The translations under genes and the position numbers were made by a program. Positions 1 to 10,870 of a stretch of DNA of 64,000 nucleotides are shown in pieces. Within the stretch, counting starts at the first letter, position 1. Every line of letters begins with the position of its first letter. Where the stretch lies: the NCBI GenBank assembly GCA_026770025.1, contig JAMXDE010000006.1, positions 930,001 through 994,000 of the forward strand, given 5' to 3'. A model generated the notes under the pieces. It saw only the letters and a list, made by a program, of their open reading frames with translations, searched no databases and had not been told where the DNA came from. This DNA is from Craspedostauros australis. Taxonomy: Eukaryota > Bacillariophyta > Bacillariophyceae > Mastogloiales > Achnanthaceae.

Positions 1-1113
1 TTGGTGGTACTCTCTCATGCAGTAGTACTTTGCATTGTGGTACTTGACACCGAAGATACGGTCTCCATTCCGGCTTTGCTGACGTACAACGCGACAAACA
101 AGACCAAACTTCCCGACCCAAGAAGCAAATCGGCAACCTCCACAAAATTATCGGCGTCTGTTGTCCATCGCGGCATTGTCAGATCCTGCCCCGAAGGCCA
201 CGGTTGGCTGTGGACGGAGACATCACCAAAGACAGACACAAAGGAAGAAGCAGCACCAATACGAAGGCACATGAATGGTACCCCCAGAGAGACACAGAGA
301 GAGGTTACGAGTACACACAGACGGCATCAAATAGGACTGGAAAGACAGAGCATCTCTCCCTTGTGCGCTCCAGAGAGAGATAAGGCAACATAGACCCTTC
401 TATACCATTTTTACAGATAGCGTTCATCTGCTCTTTCATTGGTGCCTCCACGAGCAGTTAGATTCCGGCTCTCTCTTGGGTGCAATTGCAGTCTACCCGA
501 AGTCATCACACAACGATTCTCGCGCCACACTCCACCCTGTGCCGTATCTCCATTGATCACATTGATCGTCGACGAACCCAACTGCTCACGTCTTCTCACA
601 ACAAGCACAAACCACAGACGCGAAGAGGCAGCCCAGTTTGCGGAGCCAACCAACGCGAATCCACATCGCTGATTGATTTGCGGATTTGTTCCGACAACAG
701 CCGAATTGAGAAGCACGCGTTACAGCAACGGCAGGGACGACGACAACGCAAGCGAAACGAGAACAAGGGTCATAATCGTACGACTAGTCCACAACAGAGA
801 GGAGGCCACCAATACAAACTTCCGCAAAGTACGATCTACCCTGATCATCCCGAAACTTCAGCTTGGAACTTTGCACTTTCGGTTGCATCTGTGCCGGCGC
901 TCGTGTCCCACACAAACGCAATACAAGACGACGCTGTCGCCACCGTCGTCATCACAGACGCACCACAAATAACCACATTTGAAATACAATAGAACCGATC
1001 GGTGGCAGCAGCCAGCGACAGAAGCAACGCAACACCCGAACATAAACACAAATACTACGACGAATACAACGACGGATTCGAACAGGGAATCTTTCTCTCT
1101 CTCTCTCTTCACG
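1..1113. other. Upstream region with no confident gene
   Basis: No reading frame here carries a recognisable domain. A minus-strand frame at 15-272 (85 codons, ATG start) has no family signature and may be chance. The last part (about 980-1113) is A/C-rich and ends in a CT-run at 1092-1109 just before the transporter start, so it is probably the promoter and 5' leader of that gene. Confidence 0.5.
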
Positions 1114-3473
1114 ATGGTAGGATCCACCACCAAATCCCCGTTCTTCCGACCATCCGAGCGATCGGATCGATCGCAGTACGATTACACACGAACGCCAAGC
1201 GGCAAGCACGTCAAGGTCAGCCGGAGGAAGCAACGGTCCTCCAAGTCGGCAGATGCGGGCGGCTCGTCATCATCCACAGACGCTGGCGACAAGGAGAAAA
1301 AGTCCACCGTGGTCGGCTGCGCCGCCAATCTCATCAATGCCATCGTCGGATCGGGCATCGTGGGGCTGCCCTATGCCATCCAAAAGGCCGGATTCTGCGC
1401 AGGCACCGTGCTCATCGTCCTGTGTGCGCTGCTCACGGAAAAATCGTTGCGCCTCCTCATCGAAACCGCGAAGCATGCGCAGGTCCCCACCTACGAACGT
1501 CTGGCCGAGGCGGCATTTGGACGCGCAGGATTTAGATTCATCGCGCTCAACATGTTCGTCATGGCGTACGGTGCCATGCTGTCCTACCTCATGATCGTCA
1601 AGGATACCTTCAGCGCCATACTCGGGGTCTCGGAGGACAATCTTCCCATGAAACGCGCCGTGCTCTTTGTCATTTCCATCACAATCATGGTGCCATTGTC
1701 GAGTCAGAGAGTGAGTGCGCAAGACGCGAAGATACGGACATACAGCGGGCGCCATTGCCAATCAATCCTCTCGTGTGATGTGTCCGCCGACTGCATGGCA
1801 TCCTCGTAATATCCTCACACTCTCACTCCATCTTGCTCCACCCATGCATGAAATTGTCTGTCCACTCATCATGTACTCACTCGTTCACCCACGTACTCGC
1901 TCACTCACTCACACACTCAAATATCCTAATGCACACCCAGGATATGGCAAACTTGGCCAAGACATCCAGCATGAACGTCATATTCGACATCATCATGATA
2001 TTCCTGGTGCTATACTGCTCACCACTCCAAGAAGCATGGGAAACCTTCGACTGGAGAAAATCGACGATCAACAATGACACCATCTTTGTCGGCCTTGGCG
2101 TTCTCTCCTTTGCCTTTGTCTGCCAGCACAGCTCCTTCATCATTGCCGGGTCGCTGGAACGACCCACACAGTCCCGTTGGGGCACCGTCACGAGAAGCGC
2201 GCTCATCGTATGCGGCCTCCTGGCATCCATATGCGGGCTGGGCGGTTTCGTCGCGTTTCAGGAAGACACGCAAGGCAACATCTTGAATTCCTTGGACAAT
2301 TCCTTGCCCGCCGACATCGCGCGTGTCTTGTTGGGAACCACCATGCTCTTTGTCTACCCCATGGAATGCTTCGTGGCGCGACATTGCTGCGTGGTCCTAT
2401 TCTTCGAGGGACGTAGCGCCCATGATGGTGACGACAGCATGGTCCTCAATCGCAGGGACCGACGCATCTTGCTCACGCTATTCCTGTATGTCATCTCCTT
2501 CGTCCCGGCTGCCATGTTCCAAGATGTGGGCATCGTTCTCGCGCTCGTGGGTGCGCTTGGTGGCAGCTGCTTGTCCTACGTGGCACCAGGCATGGTGTAC
2601 CTGGCGGTCCATGGCGGGAGATTCTTGCAACTCTCGCGATCGTATTTCGGACCTGTGGCCGGCGGTGAACAGCAAAGCCAAAGCGAAGAGAGGATGCCTC
2701 TGTACCGACAACCCAGCGGGGATGACGACAGCATGGCGAGTTCGGTAGGTTCCGGGCCGCCGGACTCATGGTTGGTGCAGGCCTTCAAGAGGATTCTGTG
2801 GTACCTCCTCCTGATGCCGATCTGGTGCTTCATCGCGCGGATCGGCAAGTCTTGCCTCACAGATCATATTCACGATCTTGCCATGAAGTCGCCGCATCCC
2901 ATCCGAATTGGAAACGTGCGTTACGCCACCGCCCTGCTCAACAGCGGCACGACGCGGGTCGTTCTGATGCCCACGAGAAGCCCGGGCAGGGCCTCCCCGC
3001 AGCTCACAGCCAACACCAAGGATCTCGAACAGCAGCATCACCAATCGACGTTGCCTACGCAATCCACCCTCCTGCGCGCCGATTCCATCCCCAAAGGATA
3101 CGGCACCGCCCGCACGATAGATGGCAGAATTCTGGCGTTGCCACCAGCACACAATCCCACGTCACAGCCGCAGCAGCAACAGAAGCAACCGCAGCACCAC
3201 ATCAAGATATTGCAGCAACCGCTCGCGCAAGGCAACGGCAAGGGCGGCGCCAACGGTAAGCAGCCCTTCCGGTCCATCAACGACACCATCGGAGCGCAGC
3301 TCGTGAAGCAAAAAGCGGCTGGGACCGACGACGACGATGATGAATCCGATCTGGAGAACGATCCGCAGGAAATCCCGCCGAATGCAGCGGATTTTGTCCT
3401 CGCCATCTTCTACATCGTGTTCGGCATGTTGGCTTTGACTGCTGGCATTATATCCATCTTCATGTCCGAGTAA
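1114..3473 (+). CDS. Amino acid/auxin permease (AAAP, SLC38-like) transporter, two exons
   Basis: Multi-pass secondary transporter of the AAAP/SLC38 family, expected to move neutral amino acids with H+ or Na+ at the plasma or vacuolar membrane. Exons are 1114-1710 and 1941-3473; the 230-bp phase-0 intron has a GTGAGT donor and a CCCAG acceptor. Splicing joins SSQR to DMANLAKTS, restoring the conserved Arg-containing segment between helices. The first helix begins near residue 69 with NAIVGSGIVGLPYAI, the family's N-terminal signature. The protein is about 709 residues against the usual 450-550. The excess is a hydrophilic stretch (about 535-675) with poly-Gln/His and acidic runs before a final helix at about 680-705. 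ATG 1114 follows a CT-rich leader; the frame stays open upstream but without an ATG. It converges on the J-domain gene with 123 bp between stops. Family assignment is firm; substrate is not known. Confidence 0.88.
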
Positions 3474-3596
3474 TGTTGAATCCTATTCTACGAGAGTCGA
3501 AAGTTGTTGCAGCAGTGGAGGCGCATTCTACAAACGCACGACAATACGAGTACTCTCTCGAACACATGTAAATACATCCTATTCTGTCACTGTATT

Positions 3597-5750
3597 TTAG
3601 TCCAGGTCTTCCATGTCAACATCGACTGCGGGCGCAGCAACCGGTTTGGCAGTCTCTTTGGCTTCCTCATTCTGTGAAGAAGCATCAGTCTTCTCCTTCT
3701 TGTCGCTCTCCGCATCCGTCGTTGGCGGCGGGGGTGGGACGAAGGCTTGTGGTGGTGGTGTGATGACAGTGGGCGCTTCGACATCGTCGGTCGCTGCTTG
3801 ATCCGTTGGCGCCGCGTGCTCGTCATACATGCCTTCCTCGGATGAGACGCCGTAGATGAAGCAGACACAATTGCAGTAGATGAGACTGAAAACAAGGAGG
3901 AAAGGGAAGAGGATCCAAAATGTATTGAACCCGACATCGTTGCTGCCCGTGCTTTCAGTTGCTGCCTCCAGCTTGGCGACAATCAGACAGAGGATCGTCA
4001 ACTGAGCGGTGGCGATGCAGCAATTGGCTCCTGCCGCTGCCTGCTTTTGGACAGCGTCTTCCTCCGCCTTGGCGTACGCTGACTGGAAGGCCCGGAAGGT
4101 ATCCGCGTCGATGCCAATGTCATCATCGTCGTCGTCTTTGACTTCTTCGCCATCATCATTTCCATTGTCGGGTTTGGATTTCTTCGTCTTCTTTTCTGTT
4201 GCCGCTGCAGAGTTGCTTGCGCCATCTTTCGTTTCGCTTCCGGTCGTAGTTTTCCGACCGGAACTGACATCGCCTACAACGGTATCAAATCCAACCGAGT
4301 CTTCTCTCACATTCCTGGGAATGCCCTTGCGATGCTCCCCTGTCTCTTCGTCCTCCTTCGATGATTCCTCCTCGGCTTTGCTGGCGTTTTGAGTGACGTC
4401 GATCGGTGCCGCGTCGGCCTGCTCTTCGTCATTTTCATTCTTCTTCTTCGAGTCGTCGTCGTTGCCTCCCTCACCTCCTTCCGCCATGGCCATCGGGATG
4501 ATGAGATCGTCGGCGTCATCGATGATGACAGGCATGAAGATGCACCGGAAGCAATTGCTGAGCAGACGGAAACCGACGTAGATCCAAAAAGGAATGAAGA
4601 CGACCCACCAACTCTCGTCCATCTTGCCATCGAGCTTGCGCACCAGCAAGATGATGAAGGGAGTGCCAAAGATGACCGAATTGGTCAAGTTGGAGAACGC
4701 GGAATTGTACATCATGATGGCCGCGTCGTATTCCGGACTGGATTCGATCTTCTGCTGCTCGGTCTCCATCTCCTGATCTGCCTGCGTGTCGTTCTCGTCC
4801 ACGATGGGGTCGAAGTCATCCGGCACTGTGATGATGATGTATTGCGACAGGATGCGCCCACGTTCCGCCTCATCCTCGATGCTCTCCATGGAGCGTCCCT
4901 CGAGGATGACCGTCTCCAGATGATGGACGCTGACCATGCGCCCGATGTCGGTGCGGATCTGGTTCAGGAACACGCAGGCCTGGAACCAACGTACGAGCAT
5001 GGCCAGGTAGGCCGGTGTGAGGAGCTTGCGGAACGGCTCCGTCCGCCGTGATGGACCGTCGTCCCACGCGTTGGCCAGCACGGCCACGGTGGTCAACCAG
5101 AGCAGGTGCTCCACGACGCCCGCGCACAGGGATATCTTGACATTGCCGGCCGGCACCATCGCTGCCAGCAGACACTGAAGGAGGATGTAGAGCGAGTGCA
5201 AGATCCAGTACGGCGCCAGGATAGCGGTCCACTTGGAGTCCTCGAGGTCGTCGCCATCATCCGCGAGGGCGTGGTTGATCTTCGTCGCGATGAGGATGGG
5301 CTGAATCCAGAAGAAGGCCAGCACGACGCCCACGAAGAGCACGAGCCGCGTCTTGTCGCTGAAGGAGGCTGCCGCCAAGTTCTGGTGCACGGCCGGGAAG
5401 TTGCTGAGCCCGTTGCGTTGCACGACGAATCGGTATCGCTCCGGTGCGCACTGCAGAGCGTGATACTTGCTGCGCTTCTCGTCGTTGACCAGCACGTGGT
5501 ACGCCTCCTGCACCTTCTCGTACTGGGCGGCGGCCTCGTCTCGCGTGGCTTGGTCCGCGCCGCGCTGCGCCACCTTGTCGGGGTGCAGCTGCAAGGACTT
5601 CTTCTTGTAGGCCTTGCGGATGGCTTCGTTCGAGGCGGATTTTCCGCCGGAGACTCCGAGGACGTCGTAGAAGTCCTGATCCTCAGGATCGATGGGCGGC
5701 AGCAGCGCTGAGCACACGTGCGTCAGGAAGAACAACGACAAGTCCGGCAT
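3597..5750 (-). CDS. J-domain (DnaJ) multi-pass membrane protein, TMEM185-like
   Basis: Single-exon gene of 717 residues. An N-terminal hydrophobic segment (about 4-18) is followed by a J-domain at about 24-102 with the HPD tripeptide (LHPDKV) that stimulates Hsp70 ATPase. Then come several hydrophobic segments (near 133-155, 178-220, 360-400, 575-595, 605-635). The paired WxxxLxPxWI-type segments (WTAILAPYWI, WWVVFIPFWI) resemble the TMEM185/Tmemb_185A family; that part is inferred from pattern only. An acidic, low-complexity region (about 415-570) and a poly-Pro, acidic C-terminus are probably disordered. By analogy with membrane J-proteins it could recruit Hsp70 to the ER or another endomembrane; topology is not resolved. 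ATG 5750 is the only start giving a full J-domain. Confidence 0.82.
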   Translation of the reverse strand: MPDLSLFFLTHVCSALLPPIDPEDQDFYDVLGVSGGKSASNEAIRKAYKKKSLQLHPDKVAQRGADQATRDEAAAQYEKVQEAYHVLVNDEKRSKYHALQCAPERYRFVVQRNGLSNFPAVHQNLAAASFSDKTRLVLFVGVVLAFFWIQPILIATKINHALADDGDDLEDSKWTAILAPYWILHSLYILLQCLLAAMVPAGNVKISLCAGVVEHLLWLTTVAVLANAWDDGPSRRTEPFRKLLTPAYLAMLVRWFQACVFLNQIRTDIGRMVSVHHLETVILEGRSMESIEDEAERGRILSQYIIITVPDDFDPIVDENDTQADQEMETEQQKIESSPEYDAAIMMYNSAFSNLTNSVIFGTPFIILLVRKLDGKMDESWWVVFIPFWIYVGFRLLSNCFRCIFMPVIIDDADDLIIPMAMAEGGEGGNDDDSKKKNENDEEQADAAPIDVTQNASKAEEESSKEDEETGEHRKGIPRNVREDSVGFDTVVGDVSSGRKTTTGSETKDGASNSAAATEKKTKKSKPDNGNDDGEEVKDDDDDDIGIDADTFRAFQSAYAKAEEDAVQKQAAAGANCCIATAQLTILCLIVAKLEAATESTGSNDVGFNTFWILFPFLLVFSLIYCNCVCFIYGVSSEEGMYDEHAAPTDQAATDDVEAPTVITPPPQAFVPPPPPTTDAESDKKEKTDASSQNEEAKETAKPVAAPAVDVDMEDLD

Positions 5751-7484
5751 CCTCGCTGTTGTTGTTGGTTGTTCTTGCTTTTGTGGTTGTTATGGTTGTT
5801 GTGGAAGATGAAGACGATGATGGAGATCACAAGGGCCCCTGTGTTCGCACCGGATTATGAGCGGAACGGAATGGAAGGAGGTGGTGGAGTTTGGTGGATG
5901 CGAACGCACAAGGAGGAGGCGGGGGCGTGTGCGTCGATGGTTGGTGTTGATGGATTCGGTCACGGATATGACCAACGCAAGGAGATGCAGACGTTATTAC
6001 CGGTCAATGTGGCGTTAAATGGAACACGACAAGCTGAATCGTGCGCAGCAGAGTAGAGACCATGATAGATGTAATTGGCTCGTGCCCTGTGCCCATAATC
6101 CATTATTTCCCTTCAATTCCATGCATTTTCCCACCAGGAGAGCTTGGTTTATCACTGACTTGTCTGCCCTTGCTGAGCAACATGAAGGAACAGCCTGAAG
6201 AGTTTACGAGAATACTGGGTCTGCGAAACGCGTAGAACCTGCCACGGCTGGCACAGCCTGCTTAGTGCGGCGTCTCCTTTGACGATGGTGTTCTGGCATA
6301 TTTCGATCGGTGTCAAAGGGACGTCAACCCAGTGCGTCGTGTATGCACGACTGGGTGGCATTGGCGGGCGCGTCATGCACGAGATCGATGTGTGAATTCC
6401 TTTGAGTCAACCTGCCCGATGTGGTAGGACAGATGCTGGGAGTTTCCTGCTTCTTGGCTTCCCATTTGGAATAGAACGCAGCATACGGCTGTTGGGGAAA
6501 GAGGCATGACGAGTATTTTAACGCAGAAATGCTTTGTTCCAGCGAATGAATCTGCATTCGATTTGCTTGTTGATCTGTTGTTTTGAGGATCACGGAGCGC
6601 ATGTCGAGATGCACATGTATGTATATGTCAAGATGTACGTGTATGTGTGCATCGTTCACCTGTTATTCTCTTATACATTTATGTACGGTACAACTACATT
6701 CGTGGAAATAGTATGGTGTGATTTGTCAGAATCACAGTGGAAATGGAACACACGAAAATGAGCAGAATTTCTGGAGGAAATTTGCAATCACCGATTTCTG
6801 AGAGAATCAGGAACATCGTTCGTCCATCCATCAATGGAAACGTATGGTACCAAGCGAAGCTCGATGTACCTCCCAACTAAACCTCAGATGACGATATCAT
6901 CTGACAGACCATCGCATCATTGATGGAACGTGACATCTGGAGAGCAGAAGGACGCCTACTGACGTCAACAGGATGTCATCATGTCACCATGTTGACATCT
7001 GTTCCCATGTCAGAAGCAGAAGGTGAAGATCGGATGACCGAAGGGCAACAAGATCATGGATACAGGAGGTGAAGTTCAAATGGTAAGTACTCGTGGAGTA
7101 GGAACCAGTAGTGAACAAACGGAGTGTCAAATGCAGTGTCAACATCTAGATCGAAATTTCGGCTAACATCACACATGACTGGAACGTTATTCGACTCGAT
7201 TGATAGCATAGTCGAATGAGTCTTGATGATGCGAATGGTGTTCGGGTTCTATTGTCATCAGATATGACGTAGGCACTGACATCAGAGAATGACGTCAGAG
7301 GATCATCACTGAGGTCCGAGGAATCAAGAATAAGTGATAGTCATGGTATGCTGACTTGTCTAGTGACGCCAGGTGCATCAGTGAGCACGTGGTAACAACA
7401 ATTAGGAAATAGTCTTGTGATGTCAGGGATGATGCAAGCAATCTACTGACGTCGACGGTTGGGATATATGAATCCTACGAGATT

Positions 7485-7530
7485 CCAAGACCAGCCAAGA
7501 CCAGACAAGATTAGACAAGATCAGACAGAG
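7485..7530. repeat. Short tandem repeat, about 10-bp unit
   Basis: Roughly four degenerate units of CAAGACCAGA-type sequence within the part of repeat copy A that is missing from copy B. Confidence 0.6.
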
Positions 7531-7923
7531 AGGTAGAAAGACCCAAGAGGAGAAATAACACGAGTTACTGCGCAAAGCAGACAACATCCTTGGGCAACAA
7601 AGTAGAAAATATGCACGATGTAACATGAAGACATCGAGCAGATCAGTAGGAAGACCTGATGATGAATCAGGCAAGATCGTAGAAATGATGCATCAGATGA
7701 GGATGAGTGAGATCTTGTGCTCACAATTCCAAACTCAATCATCAATTGACTACAACTAACTTAGAACAACAACACACCAAACATCTCCAACTCCACCGGA
7801 CGGATTGATCACCCTGGTGGTGTAGTAAGTGCAGTGTTTGGTGCCCTTCTGTATTGAATTGCTGATTATCATGCAGAGCACGCATTGAACAAGGATTATC
7901 GTGTAGCACATGTACACAATATT

Positions 7924-7946
7924 GAGAGAGAGAGAGAGAGAGAGAG
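7924..7946. repeat. (GA)n microsatellite
   Basis: Pure GA dinucleotide run of 23 bp inside dispersed repeat copy A; the equivalent place in copy B is an interrupted GA-rich run. Confidence 0.9.
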
Positions 7947-8749
7947 TATGAAGAGTAGCGAGAGAGCATCTCACACACCGACTCATAGTCGGACGACCCA
8001 ATCTACAAGACAGACAAATGCGCCAAGAGCATCGGGCAAGAAAACGGACACCGAGAGGATTGGAGTGCCAATGTAATGAATTAGCAAACAGAACAACTAT
8101 CAACAACACCGTCTTCCACGATCATAGGTTTCCAATCACGGAACTTGTCAACATACTTCCACATGGCTGAATTTGTCAATGTTGTGTTCAGCCAGATTGA
8201 AGCTCACCTTTGCAATCATCGGAAACAATTGGGCAAGAAAGATTCGCACCCCGTGATGAAATTGGCCTCATTGGAACAAGATAGATGAGCACACCCAAGA
8301 GACACAATGAATTCTCATGGAGGCATGGTGATCAACATGTCCACAGCAAGCATGCTCCTCCAATAAGACATCCAAGAGTATGAACAGAGATGACACCATC
8401 AGAGTTGCAGCAAACCCAACCAGTATATATGCGCAAATTGGAAAACGCAAATTCAAAGAATGCATCCACCAGGAAGTGCGACAAATCAAGCTTTTTTCTA
8501 TCTCGAAACCAAGCGCAGCAACCCTCACTTGAGCAGAGCATATTGAACTTGAGCAGAGTGTCTCAGAATGAGAACGAAACAATAAGAGCCAACATCACTC
8601 TTCACAGCTTTCGCAGTCTACTTTCCACGTACTAATCACATCAACCCACAGTGTTTCTTCCATTTGATTCATCACGTGTCGTCGTACCCATCTTCTCTGG
8701 TGCCGGTTTGTGTACAGTGTCCGTTAATTATACCCGCCAAGTTCGTTAG

Positions 8750-8830
8750 TTTTGTCCGGTCTAACCAATCTGTCCGTTTTGTCCGGTCGTTTTGTCCGGT
8801 CTGACCTAGTTTCTCCGGTTTTGTCCGGTC
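8750..8830. repeat. Cluster of TTTTGTCCGGTC units
   Basis: Four copies of the 12-mer TTTTGTCCGGTC, plus partial copies (CTGTCCG, TTTCTCCGG), within about 80 bp. Spacing is irregular, so it resembles a clustered binding motif or a decayed minisatellite more than a regular tandem array. Confidence 0.65.
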
Positions 8831-9833
8831 TCTCTCTTTGGGCCTGAACCAACGACAATTCAAGAGCAATAGCGCAACCCTAAGTACGCTTTTCAGGATT
8901 TCAGCTGATTCACTTTTTGTCTCAACGCTGTGTTTTAAGTCCCGTTATATTAAGTCATGAGTTAGAAAAGTGAAAATCGACAAAATGTTAGGTGCTCGTC
9001 TGGATTCTTGCGTGTCATCAAATCTCTCTTGTCCATTGCTGATTCGGTCAATTCGTGGTGTTGATGGATTCGGTTGTGAGCGCGACCAGCGATTGCGACC
9101 TCCAAGCTTGAATTTGAATCGTGAGGAAGAATTCTGATGCTTGCAAGCTGGTAGGTGCTGCAAAGGAGAGACCTCAAGACACACAGAAGACGATCCTATC
9201 TAGCGTTAGTGGCTGTTGTTGCTGTTGTTGCTGTTTCGAGCTGTGGTCCTCGAAATTGTGTGTTCTCTCCTGCTCTGACAGGATTCTGTTGCTGACACAT
9301 GCTCACGTACGTAACTGCTACACCGTTGGCGCGTAGGAGTCATTGCACAAGACCAGATGACCGCAACGGCCGACTGACAGATCATGCGACCCGTATGATC
9401 CCAAAACTCGTTCTCGGTCAATCACGAACATGAACTCGTGAATCAATCGTTCTTTGTTGTTTCGAATGGTCAAACGAATCAATAGCTGAGAAAAAGCGGG
9501 ACTCGTATGAGATGCAGTCGTGGTCTTTCGACATTTCCCCATTCGCGAACGTCCCAATGACAACGCGACGACAACGACTCCAACCAACAAGAGTGCCACC
9601 ATCGTGATGACGCTTCACGGTTGTTGTTGGTGTCTTCATCGAGTCGATGGGGAAGTCACAATTGCTGCCACACACAACAAGTCCAAGCGCAGCAGAGCAG
9701 CAGTACGACCCATTGGTACCGCAGTGTGAAGACGAGCCTCCATCCAACTGACGACCCACCCAACCAAACAACCACTACCCCACTACATACCCCACTACAT
9801 AGCATATTGCATATAGTATACAACATATACACA

Positions 9834-10562
9834 ATGTCCGCCGTGACCACGCTTTTGTCCAGCATCCTGCCTGCCTACAAGGGCGGATTCTGGAAAGGCT
9901 TCACGGGAGGCGTCGCCATGATCCTGGCCACCGAGATCGGCGACAAGACCTTCTTCATCGCCGCCGTGCTGTCCATGAGCCATCCCCGCACGGCAGTCTT
10001 CAGCGGCGCCATCTCCAGCCTCTACGTCATGACGGTGCTGTCGACGATGATGGGGCTGGTACTGCCGCAATTCCTCGAGCCCAAGCACACGCATCTCATG
10101 GGAGGCTTCCTCTTCTTCTACTTCGGCATCAAGCTGCTGTGGGACAGCCGATCCATGCAGACGCATCAGGTCAGCGAGGAGCTAGAGGAGGTGGAGGAGG
10201 AGCTCCTGCACCCCAAGAAGGACGATGGCGATGACACCGCCTTGGAACAGATGGAAGCCGCGGGAGATGTCGCGAACAAATCCAAGCAGAAAACATTCAC
10301 GCAGGTCGTCCTGCAGTCGTTCATGCTCACCTTCCTGGCCGAATGGGGCGATCGATCCCAGATCGCGACGATAGCGCTGGCGGCTGCCAAGGATCCGTAC
10401 GGTGTCACCTTGGGTGGTTGCCTCGGTCACACCATGTGCACTGGGTTGGCCGTCGTGGGTGGCCGCATGCTGGCGGCGAGGATTTCGGAAAAGACTGTCA
10501 GTTTGGTGGGCGGTCTCATCTTCCTCGTCTTTGGGGTGCACTCCTTCTTCTTCGAGTCGTAG
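9834..10562 (+). CDS. GDT1/TMEM165 family (UPF0016) cation transporter
   Basis: Single-exon gene for a 242-residue, six-helix membrane protein. It has both family signatures: EIGDKT in the first half (about residue 33) and EWGDRS in the second (about 170), the paired ExGD(K/R)(T/S) motifs that bind the cation. Family members exchange Ca2+ or Mn2+ for H+, in the Golgi (yeast Gdt1, human TMEM165) or in chloroplast membranes. The two three-helix halves are joined by an acidic linker with EELEEVEEELL and DDGDD. There is no obvious plastid targeting sequence, which favours a Golgi/secretory location, where Mn2+ supply would serve glycosyltransferases. The start is the ATG at 9834; the frame continues upstream without a convincing protein. 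Confidence 0.92.
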   Translation: MSAVTTLLSSILPAYKGGFWKGFTGGVAMILATEIGDKTFFIAAVLSMSHPRTAVFSGAISSLYVMTVLSTMMGLVLPQFLEPKHTHLMGGFLFFYFGIKLLWDSRSMQTHQVSEELEEVEEELLHPKKDDGDDTALEQMEAAGDVANKSKQKTFTQVVLQSFMLTFLAEWGDRSQIATIALAAAKDPYGVTLGGCLGHTMCTGLAVVGGRMLAARISEKTVSLVGGLIFLVFGVHSFFFES

Positions 10563-10870
10563 ATTGCGTTTCTTTGCGACTTGTGGTGGCGTGGGGAGGG
10601 CGTTCTCTCTACTCTATCGATCGTGACATTGGCGACGTGAAGCAGGTCACGACTTTGGCTTTGGTTCCAACCTCGGTGGCGATCGTCATCAGAGATGCAG
10701 CGCATCACAAGACGAGCACGAGCATGCTGGGGCAGATCGTGCATCCACAGCTTGTCAGTCCATCATGTCACCGTCCAACATCATACCAATAGTCTTCCTT
10801 TTATACACTTCACAACAGTGTCACTCATTACTTATAGTCTTGCGTAGCAGAGTACTCCACTCTGCTCGAC

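Larger units (their letters stand above)
6604..8152. repeat. Dispersed repeat, copy A (long form)
   Basis: About 1.55 kb that matches 48256-49046 at high identity in two blocks: 6604 to about 7130 and about 7868 to 8152. The middle (about 7131-7867) is absent from the other copy. Shared landmarks include ATCGTTCACCTGTTATTCTC, CAGAATTTCTGGAGGAAATT and CCAATCACGGAACTTG. It encodes no recognisable transposase or reverse transcriptase and has no terminal inverted repeats that I can see. Copy B is a clear insertion with a target duplication, so this is a family of mobile or mobilised elements. No target duplication is visible around copy A, so its ends are less certain. Confidence 0.7.
5751..9833. 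other. 4-kb gene-poor intergenic region
   Basis: Lies between two divergent genes (J-domain protein and GDT1). No reading frame has a recognisable domain. It contains the dispersed repeat copy A (6604-8152), a (GA)n tract and a short array of TTTTGTCCGGTC units, listed separately. The flanks (about 5751-6000 and 9500-9833) are probably the two promoters. Confidence 0.6.

Noticed and set aside
979-1113. N-terminal extension of the AAAP transporter
   Set aside because: The frame is open upstream but begins at TTG with no ATG, and the sequence is a Thr/Asn-rich leader; ATG 1114 is preferred.
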